Shown: positions 52,954-62,706 of the stretch, one piece after another | How positions within the stretch are numbered: the first letter of the stretch is position 1 | How the letters are laid out: the number at the start of each line of letters is the position of its first letter | DNA from: Tritrichomonas musculus | Taxonomy: Eukaryota; Parabasalia; Tritrichomonadida; Tritrichomonadidae | Direction: 5' to 3' | Assembly (NCBI GenBank): GCA_039105265.1 | Contig: JAPFFF010000043.1 | Location: forward strand, 1 to 64,000 | Length of the DNA stretch: 64,000 nt | The notes under the pieces: generated by a model | Databases searched by the model: none | Told to the model about the DNA's origin: nothing | What the model saw: only the letters and a program-made list of their open reading frames with translations | Position numbers and translations under genes: made by a program

Positions 52954-53733
52954 CCAAAAAGAATGATTTATTTAATTTTCATTATTTTTATAAAAATTAT
53001 GATAATTTTGGAAGTTTGAAGTAGGCAATTAAGAATGATATTTGAATTTAATTTTTTTTTTAATAAAATTGATTAGAAATAATGTTTTATTTTGATTATT
53101 AATATTGTTTTTATAGAAGAAAGGTGAAATTCTTAATCGCATGCTTCTGTAAATTAAAAATTAAAATTGAGAAGGAAAAACTTTTTGCAAAAGAATGACC
53201 AAATAAATTCAGAATAATAAAATTTAATCTATTTAAGAAGAGCATAAAAGCAAAAATAAAAAGGAGGGCTTATTTAGTGTAAATTAGTTTAATTGAAAGA
53301 TAATTTTACTTAATGAGAATAAAAAACTTGAAAAATGGATGCTATTTGTGAATTTATAATTGCATTTGAGGAAGGAGTTGGATTCGTTTGCTGAGAAAAC
53401 CTTGCTTGCATGTGAAAAGAAACATAACTGTGTGCGGAGGAATTTATTTGTGTGCTACTAGAGATCTATGTCGATTAAGTTTGCTGATCTGAAAATGTTG
53501 CTTGTAAATATGTTGTTTGCTGGTATTTACTGTTTTATTGATTATAACAGTTGTTTATAGGCACTGGCTTACCTTTGCTTCCGGATTTGTGGTTATTTTT
53601 TAGTGATCTGCTTTTTTAGTTTGTCATTTGTCCTGTATACTGATAAAGCTAACATTATTTAATTATTCGTGGTTGCGATTTGCTTTTTTGTAGTTGTTAC
53701 TTGCTTATTAATGGTTGCTTTTGAACAAAAAGA
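52954..53733. other. MULE interior, right part
   Basis: Non-coding, including a segment (53,380-53,720) with unusual TTGCTT/GTTGCTTG repetition and higher G content than its surroundings. No open frame of note. Confidence 0.45.
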
Positions 53734-54772
53734 TTTTTGATTTTATATAATTATTTTACTTTCCTACTTTTTCTATGTCAATAATTCTTAATCTTCATTC
53801 AATAAAAACATCACAAAAAGTTGCCGATAAAAGGCATTATCTCAAAAAATTGATTTAAAATATTCATCAACTGATATAAACTTTTCTCAAAATTACAAAT
53901 AATTATTGAAAAATTTAAATAAGTTATAGAAAAAAAAAAATAATTTTAAAATGTTGATATATCAAAATATGATATAGATTTTTCTAGTAAAAACAATTTA
54001 TATACTACTCAAATATATTCCAAATAATATAAAAATCAAAATACTTTAAATAAATACAGTAATATATCTTGATTTAATACCAAATACGTTTATAATAAGT
54101 TTTGATTTAATCATAATCTTCATTTTTCTACATCAAAAAAATAAAATAAGAAAAAATGATTTACATATTTTCTAATATTGATTCACATATATATATTTTA
54201 ATATGTTTTTGTTAGCAATTTACTGATTGGTTTATGAATATTATAGAATAATCGTATATATTCAGAGGGTTTTTTATAACGTTTAAAGCTAGTATAATAT
54301 GTAAAAAATGATAAAGAATATTATTCGAGGAGATTTTCTATCTATTTCAACAATGAACCAAGAAAATTAAATTATTAGATATAAATCGCTGATCTAAAAA
54401 TATACGAATTAGCATTTTATATCGCAAAGTTCGACGTAAAACTCAATTGTCTACAATGTCCTGGTACTTACAAACTTTTTTCTCGTGGAGTTTGTTGCGA
54501 TTAAATTAGATATTATATTTGAAAAAGGAATTTTGGGATAAAAATTGCGTCATTGTAATCTCCACGGAACCCCGATTAATATATATTTTTTTCGGCTTCT
54601 TACTCTATAAATGCTGCAGCGCTTAACATTTTGGAATTTTTTAATGATATGTTTTTGAGAGGAAAAATGATACTAAATATTTTTTCTTTATCAATTGGAG
54701 ATATTATTTTTTTTACCTTTTCAATTTTTGATAACTTAAGTGAAAAATTGAGTACTTAGGTGAAATAGTCCC
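53734..54772. repeat. Right terminal inverted repeat of giant MULE
   Basis: Reverse complement of 40,625-41,664. Outer sequence GGTGAAATAGTCCC is followed at once by the target duplication AAAATAAA (54,773-54,780). Confidence 0.85.
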
Positions 54773-54933
54773 AAAATAAACCAGCTGGTTTTTCTATAAA
54801 AGAAGAAGAAAGAGAAGAACCAGCATTGCATATTGCTTTAAATAATCAAAACTTAGAAATCTCAAAGCTTTTGCTAAGTAGACCTGAAATCAATGTAAAT
54901 TTTATATCTGAAACAAAAGATAAATACTCTAGT
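54773..54933 (+). pseudogene. Distal ankyrin segment of the interrupted kinase-ankyrin gene
   Basis: After the target duplication the frame reads FSIKEEEREEPALHIALNNQ, then LEISKLLLSRPEINVNFIS, an ankyrin unit of the same style as those at 38-39 kb (LLLSRPEIDVN). It is cut by the Polinton at about 54,934. Removing the two upstream elements does not by itself restore a single frame with the upstream part, so the gene had probably also drifted or kept a footprint. Confidence 0.7.
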
Positions 54934-55323
54934 AGTTAGGTTAAGGGGGGCTACAGGGACAAGCCCTTTCGCCCCCACTTACCGGTTTTGAAGGTCGTCT
55001 GAGACCCTCCTTAACGGCCCTCCAGAGGTCCATTACGGGCATCCCGGACGAGTCCCAGACCCGGAACCTCCCGAGAAGCTCAAATCACCCGAAAAACGAC
55101 AGTTACGGACCTCTAAACGAGTTTCCCGCCCACGGCCATCTCCACTGCTCCAACAGCTACTTGGAAACAACATGGATTTCGATAATGAGACAACATTTCG
55201 GACTCAGAAATGGAGTTCTTGGCGTGAGTATCGTCCCCGGATTATCACTTACGATACCTCCGACACCGAAATGCCTCAAACGATTTCTCTATCGATTTTT
55301 TATCCCGTAGTTATACACATAAG
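54934..55323. repeat. Polinton terminal region (candidate TIR)
   Basis: About 390 bp of GC-richer non-coding DNA from the element edge to its first gene, opening with G- and C-runs (AAGGGGGGCTACAGGGAC). It is likely part of the terminal inverted repeat; the partner end is not in the window. Confidence 0.6.
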
Positions 55324-55566
55324 ATGAACGCCTACTACGACAGTGAAGATGTATTCGAAGCTATCGACATCTCTGAAGTTCATTCAGTCAACGACATCAT
55401 CGAATTCATCGAAGACTACTTCGGTGATGAGATAGAGCTCGATGTTGAGGTTGAAAACGAATCCGATTTCGACAGACTCTTAAACGTAGCCTACGACGAC
55501 GATATCGGCATGGACAGAAAGATCGAAGTCATCAAGACCATTATCGGATTGGTGTTGGATGACTAA
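55324..55566 (+). CDS. Small acidic Polinton protein
   Basis: 80 aa, strongly acidic, first gene of the element. Contains VHSVNDIIEFIEDYFGDEIE and ends IGLVLDD. No known domain. It starts at an ATG 12 bases after TTATACACATAAG, a short-leader context. Its role in the element is unknown. Confidence 0.6.
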   Translation: MNAYYDSEDVFEAIDISEVHSVNDIIEFIEDYFGDEIELDVEVENESDFDRLLNVAYDDDIGMDRKIEVIKTIIGLVLDD

Positions 55567-55631
55567 ATCGGATCTTCATTTTTGGAGTCCGTCCCCGGGA
55601 TTAACGAAGTCCACTGTTTTGCTTCTCCTAA

Positions 55632-57065
55632 ATGAGTTACCGCAGAGATATCCAAGCGAATGAACAGACCCATTTACCGCTTGAAACGACGTACAACTCG
55701 TCAATAGATGGTCACGTAGATGAAGTCTACCCTAACAGGATCCATTTTCAGTATCCACCTGAATGGCATACCTCTAACGTAGACGAGAAGATTATCGGTA
55801 TCAGAGCCATCCATCTCAAACGCAAAAGCAGGACAGTTCGATTCATGCTCTACATCAGGAAGTACAAGAAGGATGAGTTCGAAGACAGGGACGAAGCTGG
55901 GCTGGTCGATTATGTGATTGACTTAATGGATGAACGATTAGATAATCTTCCTGGAGTGTTCTGGGCTTTCCTTCGTCGTGAAGAGAATTCCGAACTGAAG
56001 GCCGTAATGAATGATGCCTCTAACCAGAAGTACAGTAAGATATTCTATCATCTGAATGACATTCAACGAATAGACATCATGAAGACAACCCTGAATAAGG
56101 GAGACGTGAACGAGTTCATGAAATATGCTTTCTCGACAGAAGAATCCAACGACATCGATGATCAGGTGAAGAACAGTGAGGGGGTCGAAAACATAACTGA
56201 GATCCAGTTATCGAAAATGAAAGCCGAAGACGTCGGCGTGTTTCGAATCCCTATTCAGATCACGATTGACGAAGACGACTCATGGGATGACATCCATGAT
56301 AAGCTGATCAGATGCATATCGAAGACGAATCTATACGATCATATCCGTTCTAAGGTGATCAAGGCTAACGATGACGAAGTGGTGATAAAGCTGACAGAGT
56401 TGAATGCCATTCGCGACGATTACGACTTGATGATACTGCGCAGTGATGAGTTTCTCGAAAACCCGATTCCGTTCTTCGTTACGAGTGACGACATCAACAT
56501 AGTCAACAAGGACTACAAGCATATGAAACAACTCATAATCGAGCAGCCCGATAACATACTGATCAATAACGATTACTATTGTGATTACTTGATCACTCCA
56601 ATCAACGATTCCTCCTACACAAAGGTTTATCCGATACCCGAGCCTGAGATGCGCAGCTCCATATATCCGTATCTGCGTAATACCCGTGAAGTAGACTTCG
56701 ACGAAGGACGCTTCATTCACGGTTCCGATACACGAAACTTCCTGAACATCGGCCCCAATCCGAATCAAAACCATGTCGGATACACCAACGTGTACCATCG
56801 GAATCTGTACTTCCGCAACATCAGAACCGATTTGGATTGTCGAATCGCTGCCTCATTCGCAAGTCAATCGAACCATAACATCATCGGATGTACTAACGAG
56901 ACTTTCGAGAACATCAAGTACTACAAGATCAACGATAACGGTAATTCGTTCTGGATAGAGTGTTACGACAACGATGATATCAATATCCCGATCAACTTCA
57001 ACAATGATGTGGTCCTGACAATGGATGTTGTGTTCCTGCAGAACCGGAAGCTACTGTACTCTTAA
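55632..57065 (+). CDS. Unrecognised 477-aa Polinton protein
   Basis: Soluble, acidic protein with no membrane segment. It sits directly before the integrase, 10 bp away, in the same direction. I recognise no domain. Its C-terminal part (DLDCRIAASFASQSNHNIIG ... YYKINDNGNSFWIECY) looks like a beta-rich fold. Placement and uninterrupted frame support a true element gene. Confidence 0.6.
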   Translation: MSYRRDIQANEQTHLPLETTYNSSIDGHVDEVYPNRIHFQYPPEWHTSNVDEKIIGIRAIHLKRKSRTVRFMLYIRKYKKDEFEDRDEAGLVDYVIDLMDERLDNLPGVFWAFLRREENSELKAVMNDASNQKYSKIFYHLNDIQRIDIMKTTLNKGDVNEFMKYAFSTEESNDIDDQVKNSEGVENITEIQLSKMKAEDVGVFRIPIQITIDEDDSWDDIHDKLIRCISKTNLYDHIRSKVIKANDDEVVIKLTELNAIRDDYDLMILRSDEFLENPIPFFVTSDDINIVNKDYKHMKQLIIEQPDNILINNDYYCDYLITPINDSSYTKVYPIPEPEMRSSIYPYLRNTREVDFDEGRFIHGSDTRNFLNIGPNPNQNHVGYTNVYHRNLYFRNIRTDLDCRIAASFASQSNHNIIGCTNETFENIKYYKINDNGNSFWIECYDNDDINIPINFNNDVVLTMDVVFLQNRKLLYS

Positions 57066-57075
57066 TCCATCGTAA

Positions 57076-58143
57076 ATGAGCCGCATCAAGTTCAAGACCA
57101 TTGATGAAGTGTATACCAAGTACCCGACCAATACGATATCCAAGTTCAAGAGAATCGCTAATAGGTATGGCTTTACTGATGATGAAGCTAAGGAGTTTCT
57201 GAGTAACAGAGTCGTTCACGATCAGCACGTTCCAGCTCCCAAATTCATGCACATCTATTCGAAGATCCGGCATGGCTTCCAGATGGATACATTCATTGAC
57301 AACCCCAATTACTTGATGCTCATCAACATCAATACCCGAAAGGCTTACGCGTATGAGATGAACGGTAAGGGAGCCAAGGAAGTGCTGAGATCGTTAAACG
57401 AGTTCATTAAGGTAGAACCCGAATGCAAGTCCATTGAATCCGATGAAGATACGGCCTATTTATCGAAATCCGTCCTCGACTTCATGAGAGAACACGACAT
57501 CGTCTATACAACGGATAATGACCATAACAAACTCGGTATCATCAATCGATTCATGAGGACCATTCGTGACATGAAAGCTAACGAACCTTCCGCTGATGTG
57601 CTATCCTTAGTGGAGTCCTATAACGACATGCCTCACCGATCTCTCGATTACAAGTCCCCTAACGACATTACCGAAGAAGATGAGTTGGAGTATATCGATA
57701 AGATGAGTCATCAGGAGAGTCCATACAAGTTCGAACCTGGCGACTTCGTCAGGGTAGTTCTCGATAAGAGTCCGTTAACGAAGCACCGTTCCAATTTATC
57801 TAAGCAGTCCTACATCGTCGACTCCAAAGGCGGCAACCAATTCGTGATCCGTTCTAGCGATGGTTCCGTGGATACTCTACCGGGATATAGGCTCGTGAAG
57901 GCTGCTAAGAACGTTCCGTTAGCGACGACCATTAAGAACGGCAAACGCGGTATCGTTAAGGAGATTCGATCGTATAATCAGAAACGAGACACCTACACGA
58001 TCACGTACGAGGATTCCGACGTGACAGACACCATCAAAGCGAAGAACATGCGGGAAGGTCATCCAACGAAATTATCGACTATGGAGCGTCAGTACTGGGT
58101 TAACCGAAAACGGATTCCCGATCAGATAAGGAAGTTCATTTAA
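57076..58143 (+). CDS. Polinton integrase (retroviral-type, RNase H fold)
   Basis: 355 aa. The core domain spans about residues 65-205, with HGFQMDTFI, an acidic ESDEDTAYLS stretch, and DHNKLGIINRFMRTIRD, a signature shared by Maverick integrases, followed by SYNDMPHRSLDYKSPNDIT, which is typical of integrase cores. A C-terminal SH3/chromo-like region (FEPGDFVRVVLDKSPL; ITYEDSDVTDTIKAKNMREG) probably binds DNA or chromatin. Its role is joining element DNA to the host chromosome. Confidence 0.85.
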   Translation: MSRIKFKTIDEVYTKYPTNTISKFKRIANRYGFTDDEAKEFLSNRVVHDQHVPAPKFMHIYSKIRHGFQMDTFIDNPNYLMLININTRKAYAYEMNGKGAKEVLRSLNEFIKVEPECKSIESDEDTAYLSKSVLDFMREHDIVYTTDNDHNKLGIINRFMRTIRDMKANEPSADVLSLVESYNDMPHRSLDYKSPNDITEEDELEYIDKMSHQESPYKFEPGDFVRVVLDKSPLTKHRSNLSKQSYIVDSKGGNQFVIRSSDGSVDTLPGYRLVKAAKNVPLATTIKNGKRGIVKEIRSYNQKRDTYTITYEDSDVTDTIKAKNMREGHPTKLSTMERQYWVNRKRIPDQIRKFI

Positions 58144-58153
58144 CGTCTCGTAA

Positions 58154-59005
58154 ATGAGTGAGATCAAGAAGGTTGAAGAGCTTATCGAAGATTCGTTACG
58201 GAAGAACCAACGGGACATCGAGATGGCCCTCATTAAGCCCCTCGCTCCTGAATACCCATTTTCGACAAACGGTATCTACTTCCTTATCGGCAAGATGGGA
58301 GCAGGTAAATCGTTCTGGATATGGCGTCACATCATGATAACGGAACGTCTATTCAAGAAACCGTATTACAGTAAGATCATCTTCTGCTCGACGTCAGGGA
58401 AGCTCGATAAGACCGCTGAAGTGTTATCCAAGAACGTGAAGACCCCTATCGAGTACGTCAAAGAAGACGACCTTCTTCCATACCTCAAACGACATCTCAG
58501 ACGGAAACTCAAATACTATGCAATGGTGAAACACGTCCTATCTAAGATGGCCGAAGCGAATGAAGAGATGGCGAGAATCATCTCCAAGCATTCGTTAAAC
58601 GAGATCGAAGACAGAATCGCCTATATAGCGAGTAAGCTCGTTCAGTATCAGACCGCTTCGTACCCTTACAACACGTTGCTCGTATTAGATGACGCTGCTG
58701 GATCTCCGTTACTCAAGAACGGTAACAGCGAACTCTGTCGACTACTCACCAAGACGAGACACTTCAACCTAACCTGCGTCATAGCTGTTCAGACGCTCCG
58801 CTTCGTTCATCTCAACGTTAAGAGGTTAGCCACAGACATCATCTGTTACAGCGGTTTCAGTAAAGAAGACTTCACAGCGATGCTTCAACAGACACCAAAC
58901 AATCTCGATATTAAGTCGACGACATCCGAATACCTTAACCATAAGGGCCAGCATGACCGATTCATCATCAACATCGTTGCCAACGAAGCACACTTCGAAG
59001 AGTAA
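58154..59005 (+). CDS. FtsK/HerA-type genome-packaging ATPase
   Basis: 283 aa. Walker A GKMGAGKS is at residues 46-53, the Walker B strand LLVLDDA at about 176-182, and a sensor-like region at CVIAVQTLRF. This layout matches the Polinton/adintovirus packaging ATPases related to those of large dsDNA viruses. It starts 11 bp after the integrase in the same direction, with the GTAAATGAG start context shared by neighbours. Confidence 0.85.
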   Translation: MSEIKKVEELIEDSLRKNQRDIEMALIKPLAPEYPFSTNGIYFLIGKMGAGKSFWIWRHIMITERLFKKPYYSKIIFCSTSGKLDKTAEVLSKNVKTPIEYVKEDDLLPYLKRHLRRKLKYYAMVKHVLSKMAEANEEMARIISKHSLNEIEDRIAYIASKLVQYQTASYPYNTLLVLDDAAGSPLLKNGNSELCRLLTKTRHFNLTCVIAVQTLRFVHLNVKRLATDIICYSGFSKEDFTAMLQQTPNNLDIKSTTSEYLNHKGQHDRFIINIVANEAHFEE

Positions 59006-59023
59006 ACCCGATGTATTTTTGTT

Positions 59024-59034
59024 TCACATAAACC
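59024..59034 (+). promoter_or_regulatory. Promoter-like TATTTTT-TTTCAC box
   Basis: TATTTTTGTTTCACATAA lies just before the ATG at 59,035. The TCACAT part fits the trichomonad initiator. A near-identical box precedes the capsid region (60,264-60,280), and TATTTTT-type boxes precede 59,685 and 62,146. Confidence 0.45.
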
Positions 59035-59439
59035 ATGGGGTTCAAGAGCTTCATCACTAACGGTTGGAATCGCCTGAAGAACGATGTCCATCAAGGACTT
59101 ATCGGTGCAAAGAACGTCGCTCATAGAGTCTGGAGTGCTACCAAGAAAGGGCTTATCGGCGCTAAGAACTACGCGATGAGTAATCCTAAAGCCGTCGGTA
59201 CCATGTTACATGCGATCACTCCTTTCGCGACTGCATTCAATCCGACATTAGGGGCTATCACGTCAGCAGGTGCCAACATTTTCAGTCACATGCCGAAAGG
59301 TTCCGTTACGGATAAGATCGTGAAGATCAGTGAGCAGTTCGCTCGCGGGGAATTGAAGCCAAGCGGATCGACGACAGCACACGCGGCAGCAGATTCCAGA
59401 AAGAAGTCGAGTAAGGCGATTCCGTTTAGAGGTCTTTAA
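59035..59439 (+). CDS. Small glycine/alanine-rich virion-like protein
   Basis: 134 aa beginning MGFKSFITNGWNRL, where a glycine after the initiator Met is compatible with N-myristoylation. It contains duplicated GLIGAKN motifs (residues about 21-27 and 42-48) and an apolar central segment (VGTMLHAITPFATAFNPTLG). It resembles small membrane-active or minor-capsid proteins of Polintons in position and style. The specific role is inferred from its place between the ATPase and the capsid region. Confidence 0.55.
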   Translation: MGFKSFITNGWNRLKNDVHQGLIGAKNVAHRVWSATKKGLIGAKNYAMSNPKAVGTMLHAITPFATAFNPTLGAITSAGANIFSHMPKGSVTDKIVKISEQFARGELKPSGSTTAHAAADSRKKSSKAIPFRGL

Positions 59440-59449
59440 CGGCCCATAA

Positions 59450-59650
59450 ATGAGTGGAGCCCGCACTAATGCATATCGTTCAAGCAATTCCGTTATCGTA
59501 TCCGGTCCTGGCACTATGTATAACGAAGTCACTAGACCGAGATCAACTTCAGTACAATACCATAGTAATACCAACACTCACGACGTAACGGTGCCATATA
59601 CCAGAACTCGTAAATCGAAGTCTAAACCACGCAAAAACAAACGTAGGTGA
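59450..59650 (+). CDS. Small basic Polinton protein
   Basis: 66 aa, with an Arg/Lys-rich C terminus (RTRKSKSKPRKNKRR) suited to nucleic-acid binding, perhaps core or packaging. It starts 10 bp after the previous gene in the CATAAATGAG context. Family unknown. Confidence 0.5.
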   Translation: MSGARTNAYRSSNSVIVSGPGTMYNEVTRPRSTSVQYHSNTNTHDVTVPYTRTRKSKSKPRKNKRR

Positions 59651-59684
59651 GTATTGACCGGTTGGATATTTTTGTCCAAACTAA

Positions 59685-60236
59685 ATGAGTAAGTACGTCC
59701 GCGGAGTGAAACGAAATCAGATCATCCAGCGATGGATACAAGGTATCGATGACCCCGATTACGAAGTGTTCCCGACGAAGAAAGAAGGGAAGTATATCGT
59801 GAAGTTAAGGGAGAAGAGTGAGCCCGAAAATGGGTCTACGGGAATTTCAGCAGACGAGAATGAACCCGAAATTGAGTCCAAGAATGAACCCGAGCCCGAA
59901 AACGCTACTAAGACTAGTCCAGCCGAGATATCACCCGAAAACGAGCCCCCAGTCGCAGCAAAACCTCGATCGCGAAGCACAGTCCCTCGAGACTCGACAA
60001 TTAATCTCGAGATACTCGAGCAGTTACGTAACCTCGGTGAAGAGCTCCGCAACGATCGTTTCAAGAAAGAGCAGAAGCAGTACATCAAACATGTCGTCAA
60101 CAAAGAGTTATCGAAGTCCCGTATACGTAGTCGATACGTCCCAGACATGTTCCCCGAGAATGAACCCGAACCAGTTGAACCTGAACCTGAACCAGTCAAT
60201 GAACAACCCCTATTTCGATCTCGTATACGACGTTGA
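59685..60236 (+). CDS. Pro/Glu-repeat Polinton protein
   Basis: 183 aa. An N-terminal globular part (KYVRGVKRNQIIQRWIQGID) is followed by disordered ENEPE-type repeats, a predicted coiled coil (LEILEQLRNLGEELRNDRFK) and a final EPEPVEPEPEP tail. Likely a structural or scaffold component by position; unrecognised. Confidence 0.5.
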   Translation: MSKYVRGVKRNQIIQRWIQGIDDPDYEVFPTKKEGKYIVKLREKSEPENGSTGISADENEPEIESKNEPEPENATKTSPAEISPENEPPVAAKPRSRSTVPRDSTINLEILEQLRNLGEELRNDRFKKEQKQYIKHVVNKELSKSRIRSRYVPDMFPENEPEPVEPEPEPVNEQPLFRSRIRR

Positions 60237-60282
60237 ACGTGAATCCGCCATCAACGACCCCCTTATTTTTCTTTCACCTTAA

Positions 60283-61854
60283 ATGACGTTCAACAACGAA
60301 GTCTTCCACAAGACATCAGCTGAGGTCAATACCCAGGTAGCCAGCTATTTCGATATAGTCGATAATGCTATTGCCATGTCCGATACTAACAAGAAGTACG
60401 TTATCGACGCCCAAGCATCATACAGTCCTTCAGCACCCATTCATGCAGGTTCGTTCACGACATTCATCATCAGCCCTACTTGTGATAACACCGCCGACAT
60501 CTATAACGGTTTCATCAAAGCCAACATGAAGATCGATGTCGACTTAAATATTGCCCCAACGTCCGTATTACACGGTGTAAACGGTCATGACTTTAATGGA
60601 CTATGGGTTGGGTTCAAAGATGCCATGGATTCTGTCGAGAAGTATGAGATCTTAGCGAACGGTATCTCCATCTATACCCAGAACTTCGGCCCTGAAGAGT
60701 CGTTCCTAACAGCATGCGGCGCTAACGAAGCATCGAAACGAGGTGATATCTACTCCAAGGTGCGTCACAAAGATATCTATAATCGTAAATTCGATCAAGC
60801 TCGATGCGGGTTCTTCATCAGTCTGGTTAACGCCCAAACAGCTTACACTAACATCATCATCCCATTGAAGATCGATCTCCGTCGATTCCTGCCCCTCAGC
60901 AACATCAAGTACTTACCATCGTTCGCAGGTAAGCTCGAACTCAAGATCATGTTCGGCACCCAAGGTCTCGTATATTGTCCATGTGGTATGCCTGAAGCTC
61001 TATTACATGACCCTGAACAGTACGTTAAATTCAAGATCTCGGAGACCACGAACGAGTTCATTCAGATCGGAGGTCAATCGTCCATATGAATCAATAACGC
61101 CGGCGGTACTGTCACTGCTGGAGCCCGTACCCTCACCGTTAGACGCAATTTCGAGATACATGACTGCTACAGCGTCATCCCTAACTTCGGTATTGACGGA
61201 GATATCTATCAAGCACTCGTTCAACGATATACCCAACAAGAACTCATCTTCCCCACTCAGATTCTGACATTCACATCGATGAGTAAGACAATAGGTGCCG
61301 GACACGGATCTACAACACAGACAATCACTCCCAGATTCGTCGACTCCATCTTCTTCCTATTCCCCTTAACAGCCAACCATCACACCGTATTCAAGAACCC
61401 CCAGTTCAGTAACTTCCAGTTGAGGTGCGGCGGTTACGGAGTCGTCCCAACCATCCCATTCGCGACAAATGGTTCAGATCCCATGTTCATCGAGTTGTGT
61501 CAGAATGCTATGAACGTCAATGGAGAACAAACAGGGTTCAACAAAGAGGTCGTTCAGTCACTAACCAACACAGAAGATTGGAACAAAACGACCGGTAGGG
61601 TCAGTCGTGATAGAACATCCTTCTTCATCGGACTTCCAACCGAGACTGATAACACATTCCAGCAGGAACAGACATCAAACACCCCAATCACTTACGAAAT
61701 CGTATGCGATCTACCTAACAACAACTACACCAATAACGTCACGACACCACCTATCATGGCTTTGCTTCAAGACACCGTCATATCCATTCATGTACAGCCT
61801 AATGGTATGCCACCCGTCGTTGAGATCGGTAGCTACGACATTACGAGCAGGTAA
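60283..61854 (+). pseudogene. Polinton capsid-protein region (broken)
   Basis: Region encoding the likely major capsid protein (double jelly-roll class by position and beta-rich style), preceded by the TATTTTT-TTTCAC box. Recognisable phrases include GFFISLVNAQTAYTNIIIPL and IPFATNGSDPMFIELCQNAM. It follows the packaging ATPase and small virion genes, as in other Polintons. It is broken, with about one break. Confidence 0.65.
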
Positions 61855-61870
61855 GTTTATCGACCCTGAA

Positions 61871-62050
61871 ATGTCGAGCAGGTCAGTTCAAGTGATGTCT
61901 CATAAGCAACACGCAACACCGAATCCTCCTATAACCCAACCTAAATGTGTTCATCCACCGACACATACCAAAGAGAACCTTTCTCAGTCATCGAGACGCG
62001 TCAACGCTAAGCAGTTAGTGGTGTTCAAAGACGACGTGAACTCCTATTGA
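61871..62050 (+). CDS. Small basic Polinton ORF
   Basis: 59 aa from an ATG at 61,871, encoding MSSRSVQVMSHKQHATPNPP and ending LVVFKDDVNSY. Basic, Pro/Ser-rich, no known family. It starts 16 bp after the capsid region ends. It is short, so its status as a gene rests on position. Confidence 0.35.
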   Translation: MSSRSVQVMSHKQHATPNPPITQPKCVHPPTHTKENLSQSSRRVNAKQLVVFKDDVNSY

Positions 62051-62145
62051 TTTGCTATGCAAATCTCTGACGAAGTCAAATCCGCTAGACGGACTATCCC
62101 TTTGGGTATTGATCAGCGGTTTCATCTCATTTTTCTGCCCCAGAA

Positions 62146-62667
62146 ATGATTAAGAAGAGGAACCTCAACACTGGAGTCAATGCGAACGTATCCCTTGAAC
62201 CGACATCGGCATCACAGTCGAATAACAACATCAATAACAACATCTTCATCAACAAGCGCGACGACGGGAAGGAAGACATCGTTATCACCCGTGAACTACC
62301 GATCGCGTCAGAAGAACCCGTTGTCAACACCGACGTCCGATCACTCATTCTCGAGACCTACGCGAAGATACTACTCGATCAAGACAAAGCCCTCATCAGT
62401 AACCTCGTCAGCAAACGTACCATCATCGTACCTATCCAAGACCTCGCCTCAATCATCAAATCGGTTACAGGCGGCAACGTCGAGATCTACACTGATGACA
62501 ACCCTGGATGTTGCGTCGCTAAGGTATCACCGATACAGAAGGTCGATGCCATTAAGATCGTAACTGAGTCCGGAGAGATAGTCACCGACTTCAAACAAGT
62601 CTACAACAAAGAGTTCAACGACCTCGTCAATGTATATCACTTATGTCTGAAGTACGTCGTCGTATGA
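62146..62667 (+). CDS. Unrecognised 173-aa Polinton protein
   Basis: Starts after a TCATTTTTC box (62,128). The Asn-rich N-terminal third (QSNNNINNNIFINKRDD) is followed by a globular domain (RTIIVPIQDLASIIKSVTGG ... NPGCCVAKVSP). It faces the fibre-like gene, with ends 39 bp apart. Function unknown. Confidence 0.55.
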   Translation: MIKKRNLNTGVNANVSLEPTSASQSNNNINNNIFINKRDDGKEDIVITRELPIASEEPVVNTDVRSLILETYAKILLDQDKALISNLVSKRTIIVPIQDLASIIKSVTGGNVEIYTDDNPGCCVAKVSPIQKVDAIKIVTESGEIVTDFKQVYNKEFNDLVNVYHLCLKYVVV

Positions 62668-62706
62668 GCTATGGCGTCTAAAAATAGTGTATCGTCATTT
62701 TTGGGC

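Larger units (their letters stand above)
40625..54772. mobile_element. Giant Mutator-like element (MULE), 14.15 kb
   Basis: Bounded by near-identical inverted repeats of about 1,040 bp (40,625-41,664 and 53,734-54,772), G-rich outer ends (GGGG / GGGA after orientation) and an 8-bp target duplication AAAATAAA. Long TIRs, an 8-bp duplication and an internal Mutator-type transposase (48,567-51,584) all agree with the MULE superfamily. The interior also holds a decayed gene, smaller nested elements and palindromes. MULEs are usually a few kb, so this one is unusually large. It lies in the kinase-ankyrin gene. Confidence 0.8.

Noticed and set aside
61607-62050. Long overlapping frame in the Polinton starting at 61,607
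   Set aside because: Most of it is a shadow of the capsid region; only the part from the ATG at 61,871, read in its own frame, looks like a separate small gene.
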